This document shows, one piece after another, positions 15,768 to 23,351 of a stretch of DNA of 64,000 nt; positions within the stretch are counted from its first letter, which is position 1; the number at the start of each line of letters is the position of its first letter. The notes beneath the pieces were generated by a model that was given only the letters and a program-made list of their open reading frames with translations, was not told the origin of the DNA and made no database searches. Source of the DNA: Cytobacillus oceanisediminis 2691 (GTDB lineage: Bacteria > Bacillota > Bacilli > Bacillales > Cytobacillaceae); assembly GCF_007678455.1 (NCBI RefSeq), contig NZ_VEEP01000003.1, positions 325,569-389,568 of the forward strand, read 5' to 3'. Made by a program: the position numbers and the translations under genes.

Positions 15768-16247
15768 TCAGACTGTTAAGTCGTTTTCCGACTTTATTTC
15801 TATGGCATGCTTCAAAAGCTTTTCGAGGACTGCGGCAAAAGCAGCGATCACGATTGGAGCAAAAGTAAACACCATTCCGATAAGGATGACACCGGGAGCA
15901 TCGTCCTTCTCACCGATCAAATAGAATAATGGCATGCTTGCAAGATATAAAATACTGATTGCAACGGCACAAAACTTGATGTTTTTCAACGCTTTTACAG
16001 ACCAATCCGAAAATGCTATGTCCTCATCAATATAGCCTAACAGCAGGAAAGCCTGATACAGAGCGATAAAATAGGGAATCGCCGAAGCATACATCACCCC
16101 TATGATGGGATACAAAAAATTAGCAAGCACCCAGTTGCCTTGCGATGCATCTCTGATCAGCCAGGGCAGAAAAATAAAGCACGCCGCCAGTACTGGGACT
16201 GCCAGAAGGAAAACAACCACCTTTAAGAACAATGTTTCACGTTTCAT
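15768..16247 (-). CDS. DUF2975 membrane protein
   Basis: A 159-residue protein with four membrane helices (about 8-30, 44-68, 88-112, 120-146). The Gly-Tyr-Ile-Asp-Glu-Asp...Phe-Ser-Asp-Trp-Ser-Val-Lys-Ala-Leu-Lys-Asn-Ile-Lys loop between helices 2 and 3 is characteristic of DUF2975 (B. subtilis YoaS type). It is first gene of an operon with the XRE regulator and the DUF817 protein. The membrane protein may act as a sensor or anti-regulator of the XRE protein, which is inference from the recurring gene pair. Confidence 0.85.
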   Translation of the reverse strand: MKRETLFLKVVVFLLAVPVLAACFIFLPWLIRDASQGNWVLANFLYPIIGVMYASAIPYFIALYQAFLLLGYIDEDIAFSDWSVKALKNIKFCAVAISILYLASMPLFYLIGEKDDAPGVILIGMVFTFAPIVIAAFAAVLEKLLKHAIEIKSENDLTV

Positions 16248-16348
16248 AAAAGCACCTCATTCACTTAATGTCATATTGAATTTAACAAATTATTTATCGT
16301 AAATCAATATATTATTTGTGTATATCATTAAATATTTATTGTGTTTGC

Positions 16349-16385
16349 AAAAAAATGGGCATTTCTCTATGTAAAGAAATGCCCA
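16349..16385 (-). terminator. Terminator of the Nudix gene
   Basis: TGGGCATTTCT and its exact complement form an 11-bp stem with an 8-base loop, followed on the minus strand by TTTTTTTGC. Confidence 0.9.
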
Positions 16386-16406
16386 CAACAATTATAATCA
16401 ACTTAA

Positions 16407-17174
16407 TTAAGAATATTCCTTCTTAACGTCAAATCTGCTCATCAATTCATACGGTCTTGCTCTAAATGCTTCATACGGTAAATAGTTCGCTTCCATGGCA
16501 TCAAGTGCCCTGCTTTTAAATTGTTTTCTAGTAATATAGTGATCAATATTATCCCGGGTTAACTCAGTAAAAATCACTTCCGATGTTTCATTTTCTGCTG
16601 TCCTTCCTTCTCCAGACTGATGCTCACCCCGAAAAACGATGCAAGTCACACCGCTTGTGACATTTTGATAGATTCCTGTTATTCCAATCAAGCTAACTTT
16701 GATTCCTGTTTCTTCTAAAATCTCTCGGTGAATGGCCTCTTCTAATGTTTCCCCTTCTTCCACCTGGCCACCGGGCATTTCCATTGTATCGGAACGGTGA
16801 AAATTTCTTACTAGTAAAACTTCATCTTTTTTATTTGTAATGTATCCACTGACAGACATTATGTGTTTAGGTGGGTGATAGGCAGATGGATAAGGTTCTG
16901 CCGAAGATAACAGTTCATAACTGTTTTTGCAGGCCAGTCCTTCTGTCTCTTGTATTTCCTCACTAGCATCCCTGACTATTTCTAGGTTTTCAAAGTGGGA
17001 TTTGTTCTTGAATTCCCAGATAGTCAGAATCTCATCTTCCTTGTCATTCACCCATCTGCCTATTAATTTAGCACCATTTTTAACGTATTCGCGGTACTCG
17101 TGAGTGTGAAAGATTCGATTGAAGTCCTCCAGTTTACCGGATTGTATTCTTTCTGTTTTTCTTAAAAAAATCAT
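16407..17174 (-). CDS. Nudix hydrolase with an N-terminal ferredoxin-like (NIPSNAP/ABM-type) domain
   Basis: Starts at ATG 17174 behind GGGGAG. Of 255 residues, the first 90 form an alpha/beta domain resembling dimeric NIPSNAP/antibiotic-monooxygenase folds (Glu-Ile-Leu-Thr-Ile-Trp-Glu-Phe-Lys-Asn). Residues 104-215 are a Nudix domain with a complete Nudix box at about 135-157 (Gly-Gly-Gln...Glu-Gly-Glu...Arg-Glu-Ile-Leu-Glu-Glu-Thr-Gly). Nudix enzymes cleave nucleoside-diphosphate-linked substrates using Mg2+. The fused N-terminal domain is uncommon and may mediate dimerisation. Its own terminator follows, so it is monocistronic. Confidence 0.85.
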   Translation of the reverse strand: MIFLRKTERIQSGKLEDFNRIFHTHEYREYVKNGAKLIGRWVNDKEDEILTIWEFKNKSHFENLEIVRDASEEIQETEGLACKNSYELLSSAEPYPSAYHPPKHIMSVSGYITNKKDEVLLVRNFHRSDTMEMPGGQVEEGETLEEAIHREILEETGIKVSLIGITGIYQNVTSGVTCIVFRGEHQSGEGRTAENETSEVIFTELTRDNIDHYITRKQFKSRALDAMEANYLPYEAFRARPYELMSRFDVKKEYS

Positions 17175-17256
17175 GTTACCACTCCCCTTTTTCCCTATAA
17201 TTTCCATGAAGACAGTTCTAAATCCTGCTAAGGAGTAATTTTGAGGTAACATAAAA

Positions 17257-17283
17257 AAATAAAGCCGCCGAAACGGCGACTTT
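17257..17283 (-). terminator. Terminator of the EamA transporter gene
   Basis: On the minus strand AAAGTCGCCG pairs with CGGCGGCTTT around TTT, followed by ATTTTTTT. Confidence 0.9.
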
Positions 17284-17284
17284 A

Positions 17285-18217
17285 TCAGGTATTGTTTTGT
17301 TTTACTACGTTGGCTTCCACTGATGCATTTTTATCGCCAATCGACAGCCATGTTACAAATATAAGCATGATCATCGCGCCCATCAGCTGGACATTCTGCA
17401 GCATGGTATCGAACCAGATAACCGAGATGACCATGACAGTCAAAGGCTCTACACTCGATAGAATGCTCGTTTCGACAGCGCTGATATAGTTCATGCTTCC
17501 GAGGAATAGCAGGAATGCCAATGTACCGAAAACAATCAAAATAGCCATAATGAACATCATTTTAGGCTGAGTAATAATCGACCATTCCTCTGAAAGCCAG
17601 ACTCTATTAATCAGGCCAAGCATCATGCCGCCGAACAACATGCTCCAACCGACGATGGCCAGGACGCTCCATTCTTTCATGAGCCGTGATGGATAAAGTG
17701 TGTAGAACGCAAATGTCAGCCCTACCGCAATTCCCCAGAGCAGGGCTTCTGTGCTGACCAGCAAACTGCTCATGGAACCATTCGTCAATAAAAGGAACAA
17801 ACCGGCCAACGTTCCGAGGATGCCTAATATCTGATAGCGAGGCGGCCATTTTTTATGGTGAAAAGAAACATAAAGGACCACAAATATCGGAGCAGAAAAT
17901 TGAAGCAAAGTTGCCACGACAGCATTGCTTGTCTGAATCGCCATTGTAAATGTGAACTGCAATCCGACCATTCCCAGGATACTGAATAAGATCAGCTGAT
18001 TCCGCCAGTATGGTGTTTTTACTACCGTGAAAATATCTTGTTTTTTCATCGCAAGATACGCCAGGATGCTGCTTCCGGCAATGATCATCCGGATTGTCAG
18101 GATAAAAGGAACCGACAATTCCGTATTAGCCAGCACCCATTCCGTGATCGAACCTGTCATTCCCCAAAGCATTGCACCAATAACAATCATAAGGATACCT
18201 TTTAATCGCAACATCAT
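17285..18217 (-). CDS. EamA/DMT family transporter
   Basis: About 310 residues with ten membrane helices in two five-helix EamA repeats, the normal DMT layout. The first repeat opens Gly-Ala-Met-Leu-Trp-Gly-Met-Thr-Gly; the second has Glu-Ala-Leu-Leu-Trp-Gly-Ile-Ala-Val-Gly near 165. Such proteins export or exchange small metabolites; the substrate is unknown. AGGAG lies 5 bases before the first of two adjacent ATG codons (18217, 18214). Confidence 0.88.
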   Translation of the reverse strand: MMLRLKGILMIVIGAMLWGMTGSITEWVLANTELSVPFILTIRMIIAGSSILAYLAMKKQDIFTVVKTPYWRNQLILFSILGMVGLQFTFTMAIQTSNAVVATLLQFSAPIFVVLYVSFHHKKWPPRYQILGILGTLAGLFLLLTNGSMSSLLVSTEALLWGIAVGLTFAFYTLYPSRLMKEWSVLAIVGWSMLFGGMMLGLINRVWLSEEWSIITQPKMMFIMAILIVFGTLAFLLFLGSMNYISAVETSILSSVEPLTVMVISVIWFDTMLQNVQLMGAMIMLIFVTWLSIGDKNASVEANVVKQNNT

Positions 18218-18501
18218 GAACGCTCCTATTAACAAAAGATTCTAACCATTATAAAGCTACAAAATGTCATACTAACTATTATACTACCATATAAATTGAA
18301 GAAGTCTTTTAAACTAGAGGAAAAGTTAATAGAACGATTGCTGCCACATAACAAAAGATAGTGTTCATGGCGAGAGGTCCTTCCTGCATTTAGCCAACCC
18401 TTATTTTACCAGACCGTTTTCTAACGCTAATCTACTAAAACACCTGATCATGGGGTAAATAATGGACATGCCGGAAAAATAAAACGAAAAGTGGTGAATA
18501 G

Positions 18502-19821
18502 ATGGAACTTAATAGACAACTACCGATAACCAGACAAAAATTGGCTGGCAAATACCTGCCTTTTGCAATCCTAGGTACTGCCGGGACGCTTTACGCCTTG
18601 AGCGTAAACCGCCGGCGAAAGACTGCGGGTTCTTCCCACGCGAAAGTGCTTAAGAAGATTGACCATGGAACCAATGTCATCACTCTTGAATGGGAAGCTC
18701 AAGCTGATTCCTACCGTGTATACCGGGACAGCGAGCTTATCTATGAAGGATTTGAACCGAGTTTTGCTGACAATGAGCTGACTCCTGGCACACTGTATTC
18801 TTATAGTATCGAATCTCTCGCACAAGGCGAAGTGCAAAAGAGAATGCGAATACAAACGACTACCTCCGTGAATCACAAAGAGAAAGACAATGTTCTCGAG
18901 GATCTACTCATTACCACGATCGTCGCAGAGGGTCAAATCAGTTTTGAATGGGAGCCGATCGAGGGTGTAACGGAGTATACCATCCATCGAAACGGTATGC
19001 AGCTAGAGAAAGTGACTTCCTGTACATTTACCGACAGAGGGATCCAGGATGATCAATTTTATACTTACACAATTAAGGCAAGACGACCTTTGCAGCGTTC
19101 GGAACAAGTAAAATGGGAGCTGAAATCGTTAATTGCCAATGCAGTGGGAGCAATCAAGAAGGATTCTTCTACGAGGATGGCAGCTGATGAAGAGTTTTCC
19201 ATCACAAAACGGATTGGCCCGATTCGTGTGCTTCTGAAACCAGATCGTCCACACAGCATTAGCAACGGAAACTGGCAGCTGAGATACACAACCTTTTTAA
19301 AAGAGGAGTGGTTGAAAAACCCGAATGCCGCTTCCGGGGATCAATATTTTAAGGGTGATCACCGTTCCTTTGAACCTGACTCGTCTCAATATCGGACCAG
19401 AGGTGAAATCTTTATCGATACTGACAGCCAATCCGCATTGCTTAGCAAAAGCACTGGAATTACAGAAGCGTTCAGCGGAAATCAAGAGCCTGTCGAATCC
19501 GCTCAAGCGACTGATGATGGAATTCAATTAGAAAAGGTCCTGGCAGATGATGACCGAATTAAGTTTATTCTAAAGCACTCGGTCAGCAATCCGCTTGTTG
19601 TGTCCCCTGCCATTGATTATGTTGTGTGCGGAGTCTTTTATAAAGACAATGAATTCGATTTGATCGGAAACCATGATCAGGCACCGGAACATGAAATTTA
19701 TCTTAAAGAACCAGGCAAAGACAATTGGCAGGTCATCCATCAGGCTCACAGCAAAGGCCTGGAAATGATGGCTGACCCCATGGCAAACCACAACTGGCGC
19801 TACTCCTCCTTCACCAACTAA
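18502..19821 (+). CDS. Anchored protein with two fibronectin-III-like domains and a DUF3238-like C-terminus
   Basis: A 439-residue protein with a weak hydrophobic stretch near residues 15-34, followed by a basic Arg-Arg-Arg-Lys stop signal. Two similar beta-sandwich repeats follow (about 47-120 and 135-205, each ending Thr-X-Tyr-X-Tyr-Ser/Thr-Ile). The C-terminal globular domain (about 235-439) has Arg-Val-Leu-Leu-Lys-Pro-Asp-Arg-Pro and Phe-Lys-Gly-Asp-His-Arg-Ser-Phe. I place this domain in DUF3238 from memory, not by search. It is probably membrane-tethered and surface-facing, though the anchor could also be read as a soluble start. Function unknown. Confidence 0.7.
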   Translation: MELNRQLPITRQKLAGKYLPFAILGTAGTLYALSVNRRRKTAGSSHAKVLKKIDHGTNVITLEWEAQADSYRVYRDSELIYEGFEPSFADNELTPGTLYSYSIESLAQGEVQKRMRIQTTTSVNHKEKDNVLEDLLITTIVAEGQISFEWEPIEGVTEYTIHRNGMQLEKVTSCTFTDRGIQDDQFYTYTIKARRPLQRSEQVKWELKSLIANAVGAIKKDSSTRMAADEEFSITKRIGPIRVLLKPDRPHSISNGNWQLRYTTFLKEEWLKNPNAASGDQYFKGDHRSFEPDSSQYRTRGEIFIDTDSQSALLSKSTGITEAFSGNQEPVESAQATDDGIQLEKVLADDDRIKFILKHSVSNPLVVSPAIDYVVCGVFYKDNEFDLIGNHDQAPEHEIYLKEPGKDNWQVIHQAHSKGLEMMADPMANHNWRYSSFTN

Positions 19822-19825
19822 AAAA

Positions 19826-19858
19826 GAACGGAAAAGCTGTTTGGCTGCTTTTCCGTTC
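19826..19858. terminator. Bidirectional terminator
   Basis: GAACGGAAAAGC and its complement form a 12-bp stem with a 9-base loop. A five-A run precedes it and CTTTATA follows. It separates the convergent DUF3238-like and DCC-family genes. Confidence 0.85.
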
Positions 19859-19865
19859 CTTTATA

Positions 19866-20255
19866 TTATAGAAATCTTCTTCTCACATTCGGCGGCGGCA
19901 GCATACAGCTATCCTTTTGGCCGAACCATTTGAACCGATTTTTAGCAATTAGATCGTAAACAATATTCCTAACTGGAGCAGGTACAAGGATCAGAACATA
20001 GAGCAGCTTCCAGGGACCTTTTAGATGGCGGCTGATTCTGAGAGCGGCGGCTGACTTATAATAAACATTTCCATCCTCAATCAAAATCATGCTGTCCACA
20101 TCATCTGCAACATTATATTCCCTCAACAGTTCCTGGCCTGCATCACTCTGAAGTGAAGCAAAGCGGAACATCTCTTTGTCATCTCGTTCCAGAATAAATT
20201 GGACACTGGCATCACAGAAATTGCAAACCCCATCAAATAGAATAACAGGATGCAT
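19866..20255 (-). CDS. DCC family thiol-disulfide oxidoreductase (DUF393)
   Basis: A 129-residue protein with the defining N-terminal Phe-Asp-Gly-Val-Cys-Asn-Phe-Cys motif (DxxCxxC, residues 8-14) and a conserved Phe-Arg-Phe-Ala-Ser-Leu-Gln-Ser block near 31. These are the marks of the DCC family (YuxK-like), thioredoxin-fold proteins presumed to do disulfide exchange. AAGGAGG precedes the ATG. It lies between two terminators, so it is transcribed alone. Confidence 0.9.
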   Translation of the reverse strand: MHPVILFDGVCNFCDASVQFILERDDKEMFRFASLQSDAGQELLREYNVADDVDSMILIEDGNVYYKSAAALRISRHLKGPWKLLYVLILVPAPVRNIVYDLIAKNRFKWFGQKDSCMLPPPNVRRRFL

Positions 20256-20332
20256 GGAATATCCCTCCTTACTTCACCTAACTATATTAACATTTATCCT
20301 ATTATGTCAAAATGAAACTAATGAGGGCACAG

Positions 20333-20364
20333 AAAAAGCCGGCAGCATCTCATGACTGCAGGCT
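20333..20364 (-). terminator. Terminator of the sulfide:quinone oxidoreductase gene
   Basis: Minus-strand AGCCTGCAG pairs with CTGCCGGCT (one mismatch), followed by TTTTTCTG. It lies about 80 bases after the stop codon. Confidence 0.7.
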
Positions 20365-20445
20365 CTTTAAATTATGAATTCTATACATTTACATCTGTCC
20401 GAACTGAATTTGCGGATATACACCAGATGAAAAGGGTCTTTTTTT

Positions 20446-21633
20446 TCACATGATTCCCTTCAACATTCCTTTCCAATACATGAAAGGAAGGATATTTTTC
20501 TTTAGTATATACATGCTGTAACGTTCCTTAGATTGATCGAATGGGAAGGTTTCGGCTGGTTTATTCTCATACAGGAACTCAGCCAGTACCAATTTATTAT
20601 AGCCAGTAATCAGTGGACAGGAAGTGTACCCATCATAAGAGAGTTTCAACGATTGATTTTTCATGTAGCTAAGCAAGTTACCTGCTGCGACTGGAGCCTG
20701 TTTCCTGATTGCTGCCCCTGTTTTTGAGGTTGGAAGGTTCGCGCAATCCCCTACACAAAAGACATTTGAATATTTTTTTGACTGCAGTGTTTTCGAATCA
20801 ACATCTACCCATCCACCGGCATCGGCCAATTTACTTTGAGCAATAAAATCGGGTGCTGACATTGGCGGGACAACATGAAGCATACTATAAGGAATTTTTT
20901 CCGTTTCTCCTGTCCCCGAATTTTCAAAAACTGCAAGTTTGTCAGCTGAATCTACTTCGATTAAGTTCATTTTATATTTAGTAGTTATCCCTTTTCTGGC
21001 AATGACCTGTTCGAGGGTATTTGCGTATTTCTTTACTGCAAAAACACTGTCAGATGCTGATGCGAAAATAATCTGGCTCTTATCTCTGACACCAGCCTTT
21101 CTGAAGGCATCGTCAGCAAGGTACATAATTTTCTGAGGTGCTCCGCCACATTTGATCGGAGTGTTAGGGTGTGTGAAAATGGCATTGCCGCCTTTGAAGT
21201 TCTGAATACTTTCCCAGGTTGAATCAACATAATCGTACGAATAATTGCTGCAGACACCATCCTTGCCGATGGCTTCTTTTAACCCTTTAATTTTATCCCA
21301 GTCGATCTGGATGCCAGCAGCCATTACCAGAAAGTCGTAGTGAATTTCGGTTCCGTTTCCTGTCGTGAGACTGTTAGAATCAGCATCAATTGAAGTAACA
21401 GCTTCCTGAAGCAGTTCCACTCCAACTGGTATAAGTGATTGCTGGTCCCGCACTGTAACTTCCTTTTTAACCGCACCAGCACCAGCAAGTGTCCACAATG
21501 GTTGATAATAATGCTTTTTGGCTGGGTCAACAATAAGAATTTTCCCCTTCAAATCCGGTGCCCCTTTAGCGAGCCTGGCAGCGACCGAAATACCAGCTGA
21601 TCCACCACCCACAATTACTACCTTATAATTCAC
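20446..21633 (-). CDS. Sulfide:quinone oxidoreductase, human SQOR-like type
   Basis: I place the start at GTG 21633, five bases after GGTGG and two residues before the FAD Rossmann strand (Val-Val-Ile-Val-Gly-Gly-Gly-Ser-Ala-Gly). An ATG at 21645 is the alternative. The 395-residue product keeps the two redox cysteines of the mitochondrial-type SQR: Ile-Lys-Cys-Gly-Gly-Ala-Pro-Gln-Lys (Cys162) and Tyr-Thr-Ser-Cys-Pro-Leu (Cys339). It also has the second FAD motif Val-Gly-Asp-Cys-Ala. It oxidises sulfide to sulfane sulfur and passes electrons to menaquinone at the membrane surface. It has its own sigma-A promoter and an operator-like repeat. No rhodanese or persulfide dioxygenase is adjacent. 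Confidence 0.9.
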   Translation of the reverse strand: MNYKVVIVGGGSAGISVAARLAKGAPDLKGKILIVDPAKKHYYQPLWTLAGAGAVKKEVTVRDQQSLIPVGVELLQEAVTSIDADSNSLTTGNGTEIHYDFLVMAAGIQIDWDKIKGLKEAIGKDGVCSNYSYDYVDSTWESIQNFKGGNAIFTHPNTPIKCGGAPQKIMYLADDAFRKAGVRDKSQIIFASASDSVFAVKKYANTLEQVIARKGITTKYKMNLIEVDSADKLAVFENSGTGETEKIPYSMLHVVPPMSAPDFIAQSKLADAGGWVDVDSKTLQSKKYSNVFCVGDCANLPTSKTGAAIRKQAPVAAGNLLSYMKNQSLKLSYDGYTSCPLITGYNKLVLAEFLYENKPAETFPFDQSKERYSMYILKKNILPFMYWKGMLKGIM

Positions 21634-21671
21634 CTCATCCACCATCCCTGCAAAGATTTGAAAATCATCAT

Positions 21672-21687
21672 ATACCACTATAGGTAT
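21672..21687. promoter_or_regulatory. Operator-like inverted repeat upstream of sqr
   Basis: ATACC-N6-GGTAT, centred about 20 bp downstream of the predicted +1, followed by a partial copy (ATAACCACTAT) on the promoter side. Its form is close to the ATACCC...GGGTAT operators of the persulfide sensor CstR in staphylococci, as remembered. It is placed where a repressor would block elongation. No csoR/cstR gene is in this window. Confidence 0.45.
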
Positions 21688-21706
21688 TACTATAACCACT
21701 ATGAAA

Positions 21707-21735
21707 ATTATAATAAATTAATCAGAATATTTCAA
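21707..21735 (-). promoter_or_regulatory. Sigma-A promoter of sqr
   Basis: Minus strand: -35 TTGAAA (730-735 of the 21-kb segment), 17-bp spacer, -10 TATAAT (707-712). This is a near-consensus match. Confidence 0.75.
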
Positions 21736-21845
21736 TTTATTTCTCTCCTCATTTTCATAACAATTGGGTACCTGCCTATTTGTCCCGGGACATCTACCCT
21801 ATGCTCCACACTTTGAATATAGTGTAGAAGCTATTGGAGGTGACT

Positions 21846-22598
21846 ATGATGAACGGCTTGTATGCACATGGTTCCTCCTCCCAGGATCAGTTGCTAGCAT
21901 GGGAGAAAGAAGCACTGGAAAAATTCTTCGCTAAAATGGGGGATAAGGAAAAACCTTTTCCCTGCATACCGGCAACGATTGGATTTTCAATGAATCAGTT
22001 GAAATACGGATTTGTTGGCAGTCCAAGGAGGGACACTACAATAAAAGAAATTGCTAGTTTGTTATCTAGCTATACAGAGCAATCGAGAGGATTTGGCGAT
22101 TATACTTCTTTGATTATTTTCTTTGAAACGCCAGAAGAAATGAAGGAAGTTCCTGTCGAAGAATTTGAACAACTATTCTGGGAGCATCTTTCTGGTTTAA
22201 ATGGGTTGGATAAATTCGACTGGCCAGAGGATCTACCCCAAGATCCCCATAATCCAATCTGGGAATTTTGCTTCAATGGCGAAAAATACTTTATGTATTG
22301 TGCTACCCCTGCACACAAAAACCGGAAAAGCAGACATTTTGACGTAATGATGCTCGCGATTACCCCGAGATGGGTACTCCAGGAATTCAATAAATCAAAA
22401 AGCTATGCAAAAAGGATCAAGGCCCAGGTGAGAAAACGGCTGGCGAAATATGACAGCATTTCTATTCACCCTGACCTTAACACTTACGGAGCAGAAGATA
22501 ATTTTGAATGGCGGCAATACTTCCTGAGGGATGATGATACTTCTTTATCCAAATGTCCTTATCATCAAGTCCTGAAGTTTCTTGGCAAACATAAATGA
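21846..22598 (+). CDS. YqcI/YcgG family protein
   Basis: Starts at ATG 21846 or 21849, both behind GGAGGTG; the longer frame begins inside that ribosome site. The 250-residue soluble protein has the family landmarks: Pro-Cys-Ile-Pro-Ala-Thr near 43, Asp-Tyr-Thr-Ser-Leu-Ile-Ile-Phe-Phe near 87, Asp-Pro-His-Asn-Pro-Ile-Trp-Glu-Phe-Cys-Phe, and Arg-His-Phe-Asp near 162. These mark YqcI/YcgG, whose function is not established. Cys and His residues are conserved-looking, but I cannot assign a cofactor. Monocistronic, ending at a terminator shared with the convergent hydrolase. Confidence 0.85.
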   Translation: MMNGLYAHGSSSQDQLLAWEKEALEKFFAKMGDKEKPFPCIPATIGFSMNQLKYGFVGSPRRDTTIKEIASLLSSYTEQSRGFGDYTSLIIFFETPEEMKEVPVEEFEQLFWEHLSGLNGLDKFDWPEDLPQDPHNPIWEFCFNGEKYFMYCATPAHKNRKSRHFDVMMLAITPRWVLQEFNKSKSYAKRIKAQVRKRLAKYDSISIHPDLNTYGAEDNFEWRQYFLRDDDTSLSKCPYHQVLKFLGKHK

Positions 22599-22623
22599 AA
22601 GCGCAGGACAGCTCCTGCGCTTT
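22598..22623. terminator. Shared terminator of two convergent genes
   Basis: AAAGCGCAGGA and its complement (11 bp) around CAGC. It overlaps both stop codons. Confidence 0.8.
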
Positions 22624-23191
22624 ACTGTTGGCTTAGTTGTTTTAGTAAGTCATCGGTCGTTACGATTGTGGCAAACTCCTTTTGAAGCATCGCGAGTTCG
22701 AGTTCCTGGATTGAATCAGCTGTATGCTTCACTCCTTTATTGTCCGTGATTTCAAAAGCTGCAATTGCGTCAGACACAAGAAATGTATTGAAGCCCAGGT
22801 TACCACTCATTCTGGTCGTTGTAGAAACACAGTGCTGAGTAGATAATCCGGTGATTACAACGGATTTTATCTGATTTTTCTTCAGATAGGACTCAAGCTC
22901 CGTTCCGATAAAACCGCTGTTCACATTTTTCGAAAAAATGACCTCCCCGTCCCCTGGCTTGGTGATTTCTTTAAATTCCGTACCTAATGAGTTTCGGTAA
23001 TGCAAAGGAGACGCCGGGTCTAGTGACAGATGCTTCGTATAGATGATATGGCCATTTTTATTCCGCCACTCAGTTAATAGCCTTGCGATATTCCCCTCTG
23101 CTTCCTGGTTGTTCCGCTTTCCCCAATAAGGATCGTCAAAGCCCTTCTGCACATCCAAAATCAACAATGCAGGCAATTCAAGCAAATTCAT
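22622..23191 (-). CDS. Isochorismatase-family cysteine hydrolase
   Basis: Starts at ATG 23191, seven bases after GGAGG. The 189-residue product carries the full Asp-Lys-Cys triad of the family: Leu-Ile-Leu-Asp-Val-Gln (Asp13), Phe-Ser-Lys-Asn (Lys88), and Ser-Thr-Gln-His-Cys-Val (Cys121). Such enzymes hydrolyse amides or carbamoyl groups (nicotinamidase, N-carbamoylsarcosine amidase types). The substrate is undefined. Compare the paralogue at 38255-38764, where this cysteine is serine. Confidence 0.88.
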   Translation of the reverse strand: MNLLELPALLILDVQKGFDDPYWGKRNNQEAEGNIARLLTEWRNKNGHIIYTKHLSLDPASPLHYRNSLGTEFKEITKPGDGEVIFSKNVNSGFIGTELESYLKKNQIKSVVITGLSTQHCVSTTTRMSGNLGFNTFLVSDAIAAFEITDNKGVKHTADSIQELELAMLQKEFATIVTTDDLLKQLSQQ

Positions 23192-23351
23192 ACTCATCCC
23201 TCCTTAGCCATTCCACATTTTTTGTCATTTCGGTATTTTTTACTCATGATGTTCGTCCCCCATGGAAATTACTTCAAATCTATCCGCAAAACATGTTAAA
23301 CTCTATGAAGGTGTTTTTATACACAATTGAAAGGCGAAAAGGAGGATCATC

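Noticed and set aside
18309-18368. 19-codon hydrophobic peptide (minus) between the EamA and DUF3238-like genes
   Set aside because: SD is poor (AAGGA nine bases away) and 19 codons are too few to tell from chance.
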